Source: Bombyx mori (Eukaryota > Arthropoda > Insecta > Lepidoptera > Bombycidae). From it: 64,000 nucleotides of DNA. The notes below the pieces were generated by a model. It saw nothing but the letters and a program-made list of their open reading frames with translations, made no database searches and was not told where the DNA came from. Numbering within the stretch: position 1 is the stretch's first letter; each line of letters begins with the position of its first letter. Positions 1 through 11,760 of the stretch are shown here, piece by piece. A program made the translations under genes and the position numbers. The stretch is taken from the NCBI RefSeq assembly GCF_030269925.1, contig NC_085129.1:14809501-14873500 (forward strand). The letters are read 5' to 3'.

Positions 1-155
1 CGAGAAACTCAGTGGGCTGTGTCTGTGGATTAATGCGCTCGTCGAGCCCTTCGTCGCTTGCGACGGGTTCGGCGAGGACGGTGGCCGGTGCTTGTGGTAC
101 CTAAAAGCGCCGTTAATGGATCGGGAGAATCCATAATGACGTGTTTTGGGCAAGG
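1..155 (+). repeat. Repeat B, cut by the window start
   Basis: Repeat B is a second abundant family. Its landmarks are CCTAGCAAGAGCAGTGCTTC, GATCGGAAACGCGACCCACT, GAGAAGATCCGGCGAG, a GAGCCCTTCGTCG/CGACGGGTTCGGCGA inverted pair, and GGTGCTT. This copy contains the inverted-pair part onwards. It probably represents the untranslated end of a non-LTR retrotransposon; I do not recognise which. Confidence 0.65.
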
Positions 156-870
156 TGTTTTCATTCATTTATTCATTTAAATACGAATAAGTTGTTGAAA
201 TAAGATTGCTTACTGTGGGAGGTACATTTCAATTCGCGGTCATTTTCTTCATGTTAGGCACAGGTGTCTCATCTGTTCGGTTCACATGTCCTAATCTGTT
301 ACTAGGATTCAAAGCAGAGACAGGATCATAAATAAATTTACCTTGAGCTAAAAATTATTCCGGCTCTTCAAACTGAAATGCCTGTTTGTTTCACTGCATA
401 AATAAGTATTTAGATTTTAAGATAGGCTTTAGGTAGTAAAATTAGTATCTAGTATACCTGTCCATGCTAGTTGCCATCATAAAAATACTCCCCTCAAAAT
501 TGTCAGAAAAAAATCCCAACACATAAAATCAAAAAAAGAACATCATTACGATTAAGTCAAAGGGCGTAGGTAACACAATCTAATTATACACCAAACAAGT
601 CCTAATTACACTTAAAAAGCAATACAACAAAACAATGAGGGTTTCGGAGTGAGCGGTGTCGGTTCGTCCCTACACGTGACATTAGGACTCGGGACACAGG
701 GCCGTTGTTAGGCACTTTCATTCCGTTATTATTTCACATAGTGATTTTTAGTTTTTTTTATTTATTAATACAATCATGTATGATCACGGAATCATGTACG
801 AAAGTATCCAAATGTGACAGTAAATAATAAAAATAAAATCGTAATTCAAATTATCAATTAAAATAATAAA
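156..870. other. No gene recognised
   Basis: AT-rich, nothing identified. Confidence 0.5.
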
Positions 871-1025
871 ATGTGGTGTCGTGGGACACCAGGTAGGAAC
901 GAAGTTCCTTCGGCTAACGACTTCCACGGATTTTTTGTTACGGTTTTACTATCACATTGTTTTCAGTTCGGTCGCGCAGCAAAATCCCTATCCCCTCCAA
1001 GCCTGCCGTAAGGAACTTCGTGCCA
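871..1025. repeat. Second copy of the GGAACGAAGTTCC repeat
   Basis: Starts GTGGTGTCGTGGGACACCAG then GTAGGAACGAAGTTCCTT and ends AAGGAACTTCGTGCC, giving loosely inverted ends. The body differs from 45983-46357. Confidence 0.4.
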
Positions 1026-1679
1026 ATACACTGTCTGTAGAAACCTAATCGTGAGATGCAGCGGGAACTTACAACGGAACAGAAAATCATGAATTTTATA
1101 TAGAAACGCAGGTTGTGACGTCGAGAGTGGTAGGATAGTATTTCGTGATGGAGTTTGATACTGAGAAATTTATTGTAGAGGTTAAAAGTAGACACGCCTT
1201 GTGAGATTTATCTACAAATGATTATTCCAATAGAAATATGAAACAAAAAATGTTTGGAAGAAATTACAGAGCTATTTGTTGGAAACGAAGTATGTAGTTG
1301 TCATAAAAATAGAGGAAAACTTAAAATATTCTTCAACTTATGAATTGATAGTCCGAATCAGTTTCCCGGTCGTGGCTCTGGATTATAATCATCGCTGAAT
1401 CTGGGAAACTGGTTGGGAACAGCTAAGACCTGCAGTCTTGCCAAAAAAAACATTATCTTTTTCGTAGGTTTCTTCCCAGGCAAGTCCATATGCAAGTAGC
1501 ATATCGACTGAGAGACAAACATTTCATATAGCTCAGAACTCACGCAAGAATGCCAAAGCTCTACTCGAGAGCGAGACCGAAGTTTCATTCTTATATCTAC
1601 CGAATTGGGGTAAAGTTATTTACATCATAAAACAGCAAAGCGGCAGCAGTCTCTGGGTTTTACATCAAGACTAACTAAC
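1026..1679. other. No gene recognised
   Basis: Single-copy-looking AT-rich sequence. Small open frames on the minus strand show no domain or repeat signature. Confidence 0.5.
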
Positions 1680-1792
1680 AGTAGGCAGCGGCTTGGCTCT
1701 GCCCCTGGCATTGCTGTCGTCCATGAGCGACGGTGACCACTCACCATCAGGTGGGCCGTAAGCTCGTTGTATACGGCAATTAAAAAAAAACT
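1680..1792 (+). repeat. Repeat C, 5' truncated
   Basis: Begins at GTAGGCAGCGGCTTGGCTC and ends in AATTAAAAAAAAA. Confidence 0.7.
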
Positions 1793-2299
1793 AGTTACAG
1801 CAGATTAATCGATGAAATTTTGTGCAGTTGTTGTTGTACTCTAGTAAGTATTGTTGTGAAATTAAAATCGAACTCCCAATTTAGAAATAGGTGTATTTTT
1901 TATAAATTAATTGAAAGTCAGAGTGGATCGTGTCCGTTTTCTCTTGTACTTAACTTCATAAGCAACTTGTATCTTACGTATGTAACTTGAATCAGATGGA
2001 CCTTTGACCCAAATAAATTCCTGATTACATTCCCGTTAACAACGTTTCAAAGAATAGATTTATTCCGAGTTGTATTTGTTTTGGTCCCGTGGCCCGAGTT
2101 AATGAGTTAATCACATTTTATCAGCTTTAATAGCCAGGTCTATCTTTAGTGTGCAGATTAACCAAACAGATACTGTTATTGGTGCTATCTGTAAACTGTT
2201 GTTCAATGTAGTGTTATTAAAATGTAGTAATAGTTGTGAGAGGATAATTATGTACATTGTGTATATTGTTTAAGACTTCTAAGATTGTTTTGGACTGGA

Positions 2300-2460
2300 C
2301 GTACCGGTAAGCGCAGCGTTGGGTGTCCCCCTGCCCGTTGGACCAATGGCTTGTAGCGATATGCTGGGAAAGATTGGATGCGGAAGGTGGAGGATCGTTC
2401 ATTGTGGCGGACTATGGGAGAGGCTCACATCCAGCAGTGGAGAGATACAGACTGATGATG
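2300..2460 (+). pseudogene. RTE-like LINE, C-terminal end of reverse transcriptase
   Basis: Translation gives a decayed SVGCPPARWTN ... DWMRKVEDRSLWRTMGEAHIQQW followed by a stop and a TGATGATGA tail. The pattern (PP-x-RW-T, W-M, D-R-x-W, GEA-x-x-QQW) matches the C-terminus of LINE endonuclease/reverse-transcriptase proteins common in Lepidoptera. One in-frame TAG interrupts it. It is a 5'-truncated dead copy and parallels the better copy at 8117. Confidence 0.6.
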
Positions 2461-3721
2461 AATTGTGTACTGATTGATAGCTTGTTAGGCAGCAAAAATT
2501 AAGCTGCGGGTCTGGTTTCGCACGGTTGGGCGAGGGTGTAGAGGAATTCTTTAGCGGGTCGCATTCAACATCATTGCAGTTCCACGTACCCTAAGGGTCT
2601 CTTTAAGTCGGAAAAGCGTAGGAGGTTTGGCTACCGGAGCGAAAATAAAAAGCCGCACCAGGACTAGCTTTGTTATTTCTATCGAGAACCAGTCATGCGC
2701 CGCGGTTTGAAGGTTGAGACATACGTTATACTATACAAGGAAGATCTAGTCCACATGTCAAGATGATATGGATGCACGTTGTAATGTATAGAACCTCTTT
2801 TAATCAATTAATATCAGGTGGTGTGACGTTCACGAGTTTTGACGTTTGACAGTCTCTCAGTGAGACAGTGCAGATAATAAATAAAAACAATTTAAGCAAC
2901 GGCAATTCAAAACAAAAACTTTTTCGTCATTACCTTTCTGGGTCACATGGGTTCTCAAAAATGAAACTACATTGCAAATGTCTAGAAATAGAGTGGAATT
3001 TAGAAAATTTTAATACTGCTATTTTCGACATTGTCGTAACTTAAAAATGATATTACGGTGACTTCACAATTTTGTTGTAGCGTAAAATGATATTTTTATT
3101 TTTAGAATGATAAAGCTTTTTCAGTAACATATATCTGGTACATTTTTATAATAGTAATTGTATTTTCAAAGAATTCTACTTTTGATATTTTAAGTTTTAA
3201 GGTAGGCTACCCTTGTCTTCTCGGGGTACTTCTGCTAATTACCTAACATTCATCCGTGAAAGAAGCATTCTCGCCAGTTTTTTATTTCCAATAAACTTTA
3301 AACGAAGTAAAAAAAGGATTGGTTGGTACCAACATCTTGTCAAGTAGTGTTCATGTGTTGTTTGAAGGTAAGATTCGTTATACCAATTCAGACTTCAATT
3401 TTATACCCGTTGTTGGTAGCAACACTAAGGTTGTTGTATCAGTTTAGCATCAGCTCTATTACTACTGCCGAAAATCGCTTCGTCATGCCACATTTCCACA
3501 TGCATACGTTTCCAGAGACACTTTTTGGCACGAACCATTCGGTTCTGGAAGGAACCCACCTATGCAGTGTTTCCCGGGAGCTATAACATGTTCAGAAGCG
3601 ACGGAAACCACATCATCATCAGGTCAACCGTAAGCTTCGTCTACCTGCAAAATCAGTAAAAAAACTCATAGATCGCAGGTGCTTTTTTAAGGAATTACGT
3701 TTTACGTACGAATACTTTTTT
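2461..3721. other. No gene recognised
   Basis: 2530-2720 is more GC-rich than its surroundings. 3320-3640 has an 87-codon open frame and ends in a CATCATCATCAGGT run, possibly old LINE debris. Confidence 0.45.
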
Positions 3722-4000
3722 TCCTTACCTATTCTAGTAACCTCGAGGAGTATTGTAGATTCGCCGAAATAGTAGGTGAGCTCACGCGGCTGACAACGTT
3801 GCTAACATGAACCCTAGCAAGAGCCGTGCTTTGTGGAATCTACCACTGGATCAGAAACGCGACCCACTGAGAAGATCCGGCGAGAAACTCAGTGGGCCGT
3901 GTCTGAGGGTTAATTTACTCGCCGAGCCCTTCGTCGCAAGCGACGGGTTCGACGAGACGATGACCGATACGAACACGATTACGTATATCGATACAATACG
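3722..4000 (+). repeat. Repeat B
   Basis: Near-complete, from TTACCTATTCTAGTAACCTC to the CGACGGGTTCGACGAG block. Two overlapping open frames here are fortuitous. Confidence 0.7.
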
Positions 4001-4809
4001 ATTGGAACTTAGATTTCATGTCTAGTGTAAGGTGGTAAGCGTATGTGATGTATATGAGCTCCGATAGCAGCCCAACATCAAGCTCATAAACTCGTCTGAC
4101 CGTCGTGGCTAACGTAATATTATGAAGGTCATAAAAGTCAGGATAAAGAAGTCCGTTTATAACAAAGCTGCTAAACCGCTTCAATCATAACAGCGGCTGG
4201 ATGATCCCAATTACATGGACCGTTTGAGCTGACCACTTTACGCGTTCATGTGGCTTCCCTCGAGTACGATCCGTTATTACGTCGGTTATATGTATGTACA
4301 TACATAAAAAATAAACCGTACCTACGTTTAAGAAAGCTAGCGTTCGCACGACAATCGAATTTAGACTATAGTCACTGTTAATTTAAGGTCTAAATCAATT
4401 TTATGTATTAAATTTATTTTTCGGCTAGTTATTGACATTCTGAAAAAAAAAAACAATCTTACTACAAAAGTTCTTTAATAGCTACCCACCAAAAGAAAAG
4501 AGGAAAATCGATTGAAAATTTCAGGAGAAAATAGTATTGAACTCTTTTGTCTTTTTAGAAGAAAAAAACTACTTTTAAGAGTCGCGAGATAGGCTCTTAT
4601 TGTTATTACAATACGTTCGTATTTTATATAATTGACCACGAAAACTGTACAGTATTCGACAATGAAAATGATGTTACCAATATAATGACAATAAAATTAC
4701 ATATAAAAATACTATATTTGGTCGTTACCTATTTATATATCCTCCGTGCGTCGTGTTCCTCAGTGCTGAGGATCGTGACCTTTACGGAGTACATACGTAA
4801 AGGAAAGGA

Positions 4810-5000
4810 AAATTACTAGTGGGGGTTCTCGCGTCCGTCCACAGCAGAATTTCAGAGGCGATTTAGTTCCTCTGGGCTACTGAAGCCCTAGTTCGGGTTA
4901 GTTGGCCGCCGCCCCTTGCTCGGCATTATATTTTTACGGCCGGGTAGGTGACATACCGACGCCAACCATCCTCTTTTCTCATCCGGGCTTGGGACCGGCA
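4810..5000 (-). repeat. Possible LINE 3' conserved domain
   Basis: On the minus strand the phrase 'ccggtcccaagcccggat' is followed by a GG-TTG-CGTC and a CCGGCCGTAAAA block. This resembles the conserved 3' module that many animal LINEs and their SINEs carry. No reverse-transcriptase reading frame is attached. The assignment rests on memory of the motif and is uncertain. Confidence 0.35.
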
Positions 5001-5149
5001 ATGGCAGAATTCTTAGTATAGATTCTGATATTATTTATTTAATTGGAGTCGTTTTTCAGACAGGCGTATTCACATCAGGCTATGCTAGAGTTCAATCCTT
5101 TGGTAATGCGTGTTCACGAACCACGACGAAGCAATAAAAATTAGACCAT

Positions 5150-5442
5150 AATTATTACTGATGGGATGGACGTTTTGTGAGTTTGCAAGGGTGGGTCCCA
5201 CCACCCTGCCTATTTCTGCCGTGAAGAAATAGGCAGAAATAGGGTTTCTGCGTTTCGGTTTTAAGGGTCAGGCCACGTTGTACTGTAAAACTGTACTGAG
5301 AGTGTGTACTGAGACTTTAGAACCTTGAAATATGTTCAAGGTAGTTGTTGGCATTAATGTTGTAGTTGTCTATGGGCCCCGATAACCACTTAACAGGTGG
5401 GCCGTGTAATCGTCCACCTACCTAAGCAATACAAAAAAATAT
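5150..5442 (+). repeat. Bm1 SINE body, diverged
   Basis: The motifs ACCACCCTGCCTATTTCTGC, GCGTTTCGG and CTTAACAGGTGGGCCGTG are in order. Two short internal duplications (GAAATAGGCAGAAATAGG; ACTGTACTGAG) lengthen it. Confidence 0.65.
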
Positions 5443-6188
5443 TGCAGAAACACTAAATATGATTAGGCCATGTAACCAGGGTCCTGTCTAAATAGGTCTC
5501 TGAAGGTTCAAGGGCTTTTAGGCCATGGCATTACAATTGACATTGTGATCTCATGTCTACGGGTGATGCTTAACACTGAAGCTATAACAGGTACACATTA
5601 CAAAAGCAATAAAAAGTGCTTTCCCGTTTCAAACTTCCTATTGTGCGTTAATGTGTTTACTTGGTATGTACTTCATTACGTAGCCGATTTATCTAGGTAT
5701 CGATCCATTAACACGACGCGCCAAGCCTAGACAGCGACCAGACCGCTTTCTATTTAATAATGAAGCCATATGAAGACTTCCTGGCTGCCACCCGGTTTTA
5801 TACATGATGGAAAAGTGGATGTGGCAACATTTTTTATAAACGTAATTTTCTAAATGAATCGTAAACGTAACTAGAAAATGTTTTGCAGCTTATTCTAGTG
5901 TTTAATGAAAGAGGTGCATAGATACACATAGATACTCCTTGTTGTTAGCTGATGATAGTGCATACTGTCAAATGATAGTGCGGTATATTATGCAATTTTT
6001 TGTGGTAGATACCACAGAAAATATAGGCTGTACCTACCTGAGCTATTTTTGTATCAAGAATATTCATGAATTAGGGTTTGAAGAGGCGGCCAATATAAAT
6101 AATTAATACCGGGCGTGGAACAGCTATCCGCACATTGTTACTTGAATGTAAGTATTTTATTTTTATACACGAGTAATAAAAAATATAA

Positions 6189-6438
6189 TGTATACTAATA
6201 TATAAAGCTACAGTGGTTTTTACGGATATTCCGTTACAACTACTGAACCATGCATCCGATTGACTTGAAACTTGGTATCCATGTAGAAAATACATGTATT
6301 TAATGGATAGGCTAATATTTATATGAGTGTTGGCTTCCCTACACCAGTTGCGGGGGCGTTAATGATGAGAATCTTTGTGGGGGTGAGAAATAATAATGTT
6401 AATTTTAAATGGGCAGCGAAGCGGACGAGTACAGCTAG
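6189..6438 (+). mobile_element. Helitron, non-autonomous (family 1)
   Basis: The 3' end is a small hairpin region (GGGCAGCGAAGCGGACG) followed by TACAGCTAG|T, the Helitron CTAG terminus before a T. The 5' end is T-ATACTAATATATAAAGC, with the usual TC mutated to TG after an A. It is a close relative, in opposite orientation, of 19977-20243. Confidence 0.65.
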
Positions 6439-6464
6439 TAGGTAATAATAATTGGGAATAAAAT

Positions 6465-6690
6465 ACGCACGGTTATCCGGCCGCAAATTAGGATTCTATG
6501 TGGTATGGGTACCAGAGACTGACATAAATACTTATATACGTTTAAATACATGCATATACAGATAATAAACACCCAGACAAAGAGCAAATAAAACTGTTAA
6601 TCACATAATGTTTGCCCGATGTGCGAAGCGAACCCACAGCCCTCGGAGTAAGAGTCAGAAACGCTAATTACTGCACCACCCTGTTAGTAT
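6465..6690 (-). repeat. tRNA-derived SINE (second family), minus strand
   Basis: Read on the minus strand, the head carries a decayed B box (GGGTTCGCTTCGCACATCGG) and the body ends in CGGCCGGATAACCGTGCG. The same head and body recur at 18784, which has the better B box. It is distinct from Bm1. Confidence 0.55.
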
Positions 6691-7343
6691 TATTCTTTAA
6701 AAAATATTAAATATGTACATCTAAAATTAGCATTTGACGCTTTTCAAACTCCCCTTGACACTCTAACCTTGACGCAAAGAAATGAAATATTGACAATTGT
6801 CATCAGCGGATGAGCAGTGTTGCGACCACGGCGTCCTAAGATGGCGTCGTTAATAGCCTGTCAAAAATGTTACGTTGTATGGTTGTGAGTGAAATCTGTC
6901 ACTTTCAGAAAGTACTAGGATATTTTTTAAGGTCGTCGACGGATAGAGTAGCTAACAAATGCCGTTATTCCCTATAACATGAATACTGTGAATAGGCATT
7001 TAGTATTTAAATCACTTGACAAACAAAAATATATCTGAGTGTATAATAAATAGGAGCTTTGTGACCTCAAATTTATGTGTATTTTTTATTGGAGTACTTG
7101 GCTATCCTTGACTTGGATTGTAGTACGAGGGACGTAATGTTTTTGAAAATAATGCCAATTTTGTGCAGGATATTCCTTGGAGTGTTTTTTCGTCAGACGT
7201 TAAAATACACTTACTGCTAATCAGACTATTTATTGAACGACTGTAAAGCTTGGTCGTGTGTTTATTATTTATACAGTTTGCATGAAAACCCGTATTATTA
7301 TCAAACATATTGTGAGGTAGCTACTCGCGAAGCTTAAGGGTTT
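6691..7343. other. No gene recognised
   Basis: Nothing beyond AT-rich sequence; 6800-6860 has a modest CpG content. Confidence 0.45.
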
Positions 7344-7612
7344 TTTTTTGTTTTTTTATTGCTTCGATGGGTGGACGACTTCATAGCCTACATGGTGTTA
7401 AGTGGTTACTGGAGCCCATAGACATCTACAACGTAAATGCGCCACTCACCTTGAGTTAGAAGCTCTAAAGTCTCAAGTATGGTCACAACGGCTGCCCTAC
7501 CCTTCAAACCGAAACGCATTACTGCTTCACGGCAGAAATAGGCAGGGTGATGGTACCTACCCGCGCTAACTCACAATTATTAATTATAATTTTGCGGGTT
7601 TGATTTTAAAGG
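7344..7612 (-). repeat. Bm1 SINE body plus part of the middle region
   Basis: Poly(T) at the left marks the 3' end on the minus strand. The far end reads AATTATAATTTTGCGGGTTT, which belongs to the middle part of the full-length copy. The ACTGGTGGTAGG segment is deleted. Confidence 0.75.
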
Positions 7613-8116
7613 TCATAACGTTTAGCAGGATCGAATACTAATGTCAGTATAAGGACATATAATCGTAAGCTTATATCTTGTAAAAGCATGGCCTAAAGTT
7701 AAGGCAGTTGGTTATTGTTTCGAAGCGTGGCATGACGTAAATGGAATCATGTGTGCCGTGGATAAATATTTAAAAAAAAAGTAATTTTTTTAAAGATATG
7801 GCTTTAGAAATACCCTACACTTTGAATGATTCCCATAAACACATCAAACTTAATATTTTTATATTAGACAGATCAAATAAATAAAACCGACTATTTTAAA
7901 AATGTTCATTTTGATAATTTTCGCACAACGCCTGCCACACAAACACGGTACGTACACAAGTGTCAGCCGTTTGACCTCAACGGAGGCCCACGCGTATGAC
8001 TCACATTTCTATGGTACGTACTTATTCCATTCTTGAACTAAAGTATATTGTGTTCATTGTGTGCAACGACTAAACTTTTATAAACACATTTTTTCCGACT
8101 ATCAATAATATTACTC

Positions 8117-8296
8117 CTGGGTACCAGGAGCGTGGGGCGTCCTCCAACCAGGTGGACTGACGACTTAGTGCGCACGGCGGGAAGTCGTTGGATGCGGAAG
8201 GCGGAGGACCGCATTATGTGGAAGGTATTGGGGAAGGCCTATGTCCAACAGTGGGCAGATAAAGGCTGATGATGGTGATGATGATGATGATGATTA
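8117..8296 (+). pseudogene. RTE-like LINE, C-terminal end of reverse transcriptase plus tail
   Basis: About 50 uninterrupted codons read SVGRPPTRWTDDLVRTAG, then SRWMRKAEDRIMWKVLGKAY and VQQWADKG, ending at TGA 8267-8269. The 3' tail is a (TGATGA)n run, the usual end of these LINEs. This is the best preserved of the four RTE-like tails of this type. The rest of the element is missing, as expected from incomplete target-primed reverse transcription. Confidence 0.75.
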
Positions 8297-8358
8297 ATAT
8301 TACTGAAATTTGTTCTGTAATTCATTATACGCATCGTTTTACTCAATACTCTTTCAGC

Positions 8359-8526
8359 GTGCTTAGTGCAGGTTTTTAACGTTCTCGATAACGTAAAAGT
8401 TAACTCAAATTTGTATGGAGCTGGAATGTTTGCCTACGTTTGCCGCTAAGGGCGCTGTTCCAACTGCATACAAATTTGAGTTAACTTTTACGCTATCGAG
8501 AACGTTAAAAAACTCGCACTAAGCAC
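8359..8526. mobile_element. Foldback MITE, copy 1
   Basis: Two arms of about 70 bp are near-perfect inverted repeats: the left starts GTGCTTAGTGC and the right ends GCACTAAGCAC, and both contain CAAATTTG/AGTTAACT and CTCGATA-CGTAAAAGTTAA. Only about 25 nt separate the arms, so a transcript would form a long hairpin. There is no coding capacity. Confidence 0.8.
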
Positions 8527-9112
8527 ACAGTTCATTAGTTCAATTTAATGAATATTCAATATATGGAGGGTAGAGATACGGAGCACCATCTTGTATAGGG
8601 GACAACTTGAACTTGGAAAATATACATCTGTAAACGACAAGTTATTGTGGAAGACTTACCGAAATAGATCTAGTGTAGAAAGTGGAAATGGTATGAACAT
8701 AGCAGTTTTAAACAGAGTGATATGTGCTGGATTGAAGTGAAGTGCGGTAGTTATTGGTTATTGGTAGTTTTTAAAATCTTTCCATTTGCTACTGTGGCGC
8801 CACCTGAAATGGCTCCCTTTCAGCGAATACTTTTAATACACTGAGATGGTACTCCTTAGTTCTATCCTGCATAGTTCAATGGCACGTTTAGTTGAAGGTG
8901 ATGTCGCGTGTTTTATTTCGGAGCGCTTGATCTCATTAAGTGTATCACGCAATGCCCCAGTGATTTTTACTGGCCAATATACTTGATGTTCCTCACGCTA
9001 ATCGTTTACCATAGATACCACAACGTGAACGCACTTAATTATCATACCTTTCGCTTGTCACTAAAAAGTATTGCTTATGCAAATACTACTAATGCTAATT
9101 GATATTGATACG

Positions 9113-9484
9113 TGCTGGGGTTCGAGATAAATAAAATTGCACAAAAGTACAACTGAAAACTGTATTCAACACTTAGAACACTTAAATCACTTCACAAACA
9201 CTTTAAAATTCTCAATTCGCTTCTTCCGCTTCGCTTCAGGTGATCTGTTCGCTGTTTCGCTTCGTTCCGATTACTGACTGACTACTTGCCATCTCTGCAA
9301 CGCTTTTATAGTCGATACCACATCCCTAGAATTATCGAGAATATTCCACACATTTCTAGTATTGTGTTTCCGCTATCTGACAATATATGGCGTAGTACTT
9401 CTCGAGAGTTCTAGATGCTACTAGATCCGTCAATATTCGTTCGAATATTCGGCGATAGATGGCGTTACTCTTACCGGCGTAACA
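9113..9484 (-). mobile_element. Solo LTR of an LTR retrotransposon
   Basis: On the minus strand the 372-bp unit begins TGTTACGCCGG and ends CCCCAGCA, the TG...CA termini of LTRs. It is flanked by ATACG and ATATG, a 5-bp target duplication with one mismatch. A TATAAAAG box (9303-9310 on the + strand) lies near the middle with a typical U3/R/U5 arrangement. Upstream of it are inverted GAA/TTC arrays (for example the palindrome around 9434-9456 and another near 9336-9352) that resemble heat-shock elements. There is no internal region, primer-binding site or second LTR, so recombination between the LTRs has removed the body. Superfamily is not certain; a Gypsy or Pao-type element is likely. Confidence 0.7.
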
Positions 9485-9715
9485 ATATGTGAATTTGATT
9501 ACAACCAGAGTTTTGCCTATAGTTTAATAAAAATTATTTGTATGTGCTTGAGACATCTTAAAAGCCGTACGTGCTTTTATTTTACTTGTGTTATTCTTTT
9601 TAAGTATTAAAAAGCGAATAGCGCTTCAATAAATAATTTATTAGACATCCACAAGTATCAGTCTGAACTCGACGTTTGATACGCAGCAGATACAGACTAA
9701 GTACAGGTAGATACT

Positions 9716-9850
9716 GTGCTTAGTGCGAGTTTTTTAACATCCTCGATAGTGTAAAGCGCCCCTAGCGGCAAAATCAAGCAAACGTTCCAACTCCAAACAA
9801 ATTTGAGTTAACTTTTCCGCTATCGAGAACGTAAAAAAAACTCGCACTAA
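9716..9850. mobile_element. Foldback MITE, copy 2 (left arm deleted)
   Basis: The same family as 8359-8526, with the outer 30 nt of both arms kept but about 35 nt lost from the left arm, so the hairpin is incomplete. It lies 1.2 kb from copy 1, with the solo LTR between them. Confidence 0.75.
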
Positions 9851-10004
9851 TTCTGTACTAAAAGGTTATTGCGATTTATTGCGATGTCTATGTGTTCAAC
9901 CCTGAGTGGAATTCGAACTCTTTCACTTACGTATGATAACATGAAGAATGTTATCAAAACTGGGTTCGCAACCCGTAAATACCTCATGAAAACTACAGCA
10001 ATTC

Positions 10005-10112
10005 ATCATCATCATCTCAGCCTGTCCACTCTGAACATAGGCCTCTCCAATTGATGTCCAGTGCGGACGGTCCGTTGCCACCGGCATCCAACGTGACCCA
10101 GTGATTTTCACC
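10005..10112 (-). pseudogene. RTE-like LINE 3' end
   Basis: The minus strand encodes GSRWMPVATDRPHWTSIGEAY and then VQSGQAE, running directly into an (ATG)n tail. The GSRWM ... GEAYVQ signature is the same LINE C-terminus as at 8117 but from a diverged copy. A Bm1 SINE begins immediately to the right. Confidence 0.6.
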
Positions 10113-10120
10113 AGGACGTT

Positions 10121-10366
10121 TTTTTTTTTTTTTATTGCTTTGATGGGTCGACGAGCTCACAGCCCACAGTTAAGGGGTTACTGGAGCTCAGAGACATCTA
10201 CAACGTAAATGCGCCATTCACCTTGAGATATAAGTTCTATGCTCTCAAGAATAGTTACAACTGCCCCATCCTTCAAGCCGAAACGCATTGCTGCTTCACG
10301 ACAGAAATAGGCAGGGTGGTGGTACCTACCCGCGCGGATTCACAAGAGGTCCTACTGCCAGGTCGT
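10121..10366 (-). repeat. Bm1 SINE body
   Basis: Poly(T)14 at the left is followed by the body up to GGTCCTACTGCCAGG on the + strand. It lies beside an RTE-like LINE tail. Confidence 0.75.
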
Positions 10367-11011
10367 TGGTCCATCTAGCAGGTGGTAGTCCCACACTGCG
10401 CTTACCGTGGTCTCCACTCGAGGATCCCTCTGTCCCATCGGCGTTTAAAACTACAGCAATTATCTGTGAAATAAATTTTAGAGCATCTCTTAAATTGAAG
10501 TTCATATCTCGCAATAAACGAATATTGAAGCGGTCCGTCAGTAAAGGTTAACGACCCCACAGCGTATCACAGTCGCCGTTCAATATATTCACTTTTTTTT
10601 ATGGTCCACTTCTTTCATTTTAATGTCATCGGGCGAATGAACGCTTTTCATTTATTATCTATTCTAATAATTGTCGGCAAAGCGTTATTATTATCATAAA
10701 ATGACATGTACTTGTTGATGCTTCGATTCTCACAAATCGTAGACACAATGCCTTAATCGTGCTAACAGCCGACTATTTTTTTAATGAATAATTATTTTAT
10801 AATCCATTGTTTATTACTCTACTTATAATAAGTTGGTATAAATACAAAATTAGTCTGTGGTTGGCGTAATAATCAAAAGTAATAAAAGAAGTCGATTATG
10901 ATATAATTTTTTAATAAATACTTATGAAAATACGATTTATTTATAGTATTTTACACAATGGTAAAACAAAAATTAGCGTTTTTATTAAAAATGTACACTT
11001 TTTATAGTTAT

Positions 11012-11176
11012 CAATGAGTAGCCCACTCGAACAGACGCATGGTTTTAGTGGTTACAGAAGTCCATGGACATCATGACATGAGTGCTGTCACCCACCTTCA
11101 ATTGAAGGGTCACAGTCTTTTAATACACACTTAACGGCTATCCCACACTTAAAACCCGCAGAATCCCAGTTTTAGA
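11012..11176 (-). repeat. Bm1 SINE, degraded fragment
   Basis: Only the order of phrases (GTTTTAGTGGTTACAGAAGT, CCATGGACATC, CACCCACCTT, ACGGCTATCCCACAC) supports this. Confidence 0.4.
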
Positions 11177-11509
11177 AGGGCCATTAAATTATAGTTTATT
11201 TTGGTAGGTTTTTTGTAACCATAACCATAGTCCGGCCCCTCAGTACATCGCGCTCTCCCATCGATCTTAAAATTCACAACGACAAGTCCTTATAGTGATA
11301 GACTAACCAAAAACGACTTAAGTGCGCCGGTAGGTACTAATCCTTGTTCGCACCAAAATATTAAACGAAATAATAAATTTTATCTCGTTCTCAGCGAAAT
11401 TTTGAAAGTGCGTTTCGGCAAAATATATTATTAGCACTTGATAAAAAACACTCGATCCCGACCATTCATATAAAAATAAGTAGCTCCATAATCTCTACTT
11501 AAAACGAAG

Positions 11510-11760
11510 ATCCGTGTAAACAAAATGGCAACGAGCAAAATGGCGGATTTTCATACGGTTACGTTCCGGCGATTACGCGGGAAAGGTCTATTCCTTTTTT
11601 TTCGCGGCAATTTCGCTCGTTTCACGTGGACTTTTTGCGGCCAGTTTTAATCGGTGTTGCCATTTTAGAGGGCCGACGGAGCCATTCCGTTTGCCCGGTG
11701 CGTTTTGTGTTTCTTTTTTTTACGTGAAACTGGCATTTGTGTCATCTGCTGTGTCTTATG
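11510..11760 (+). promoter_or_regulatory. Candidate promoter and untranslated first exon of the WW-domain gene
   Basis: This block is repeat-free and clearly richer in GC and CpG than its surroundings. It contains several copies of ATGGC/GCCAT, the core of YY1/Pleiohomeotic-type sites, on both strands. It lies about 0.5 kb before an acceptor-bounded exon that carries a start codon, so a non-coding first exon must lie upstream somewhere. A GTGCGT at 11699-11704 could serve as its donor, giving an intron of about 560 bp. No TATA box is obvious. The promoter role and the donor are inferences; a CpG-rich intronic element is the alternative. Confidence 0.3.
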
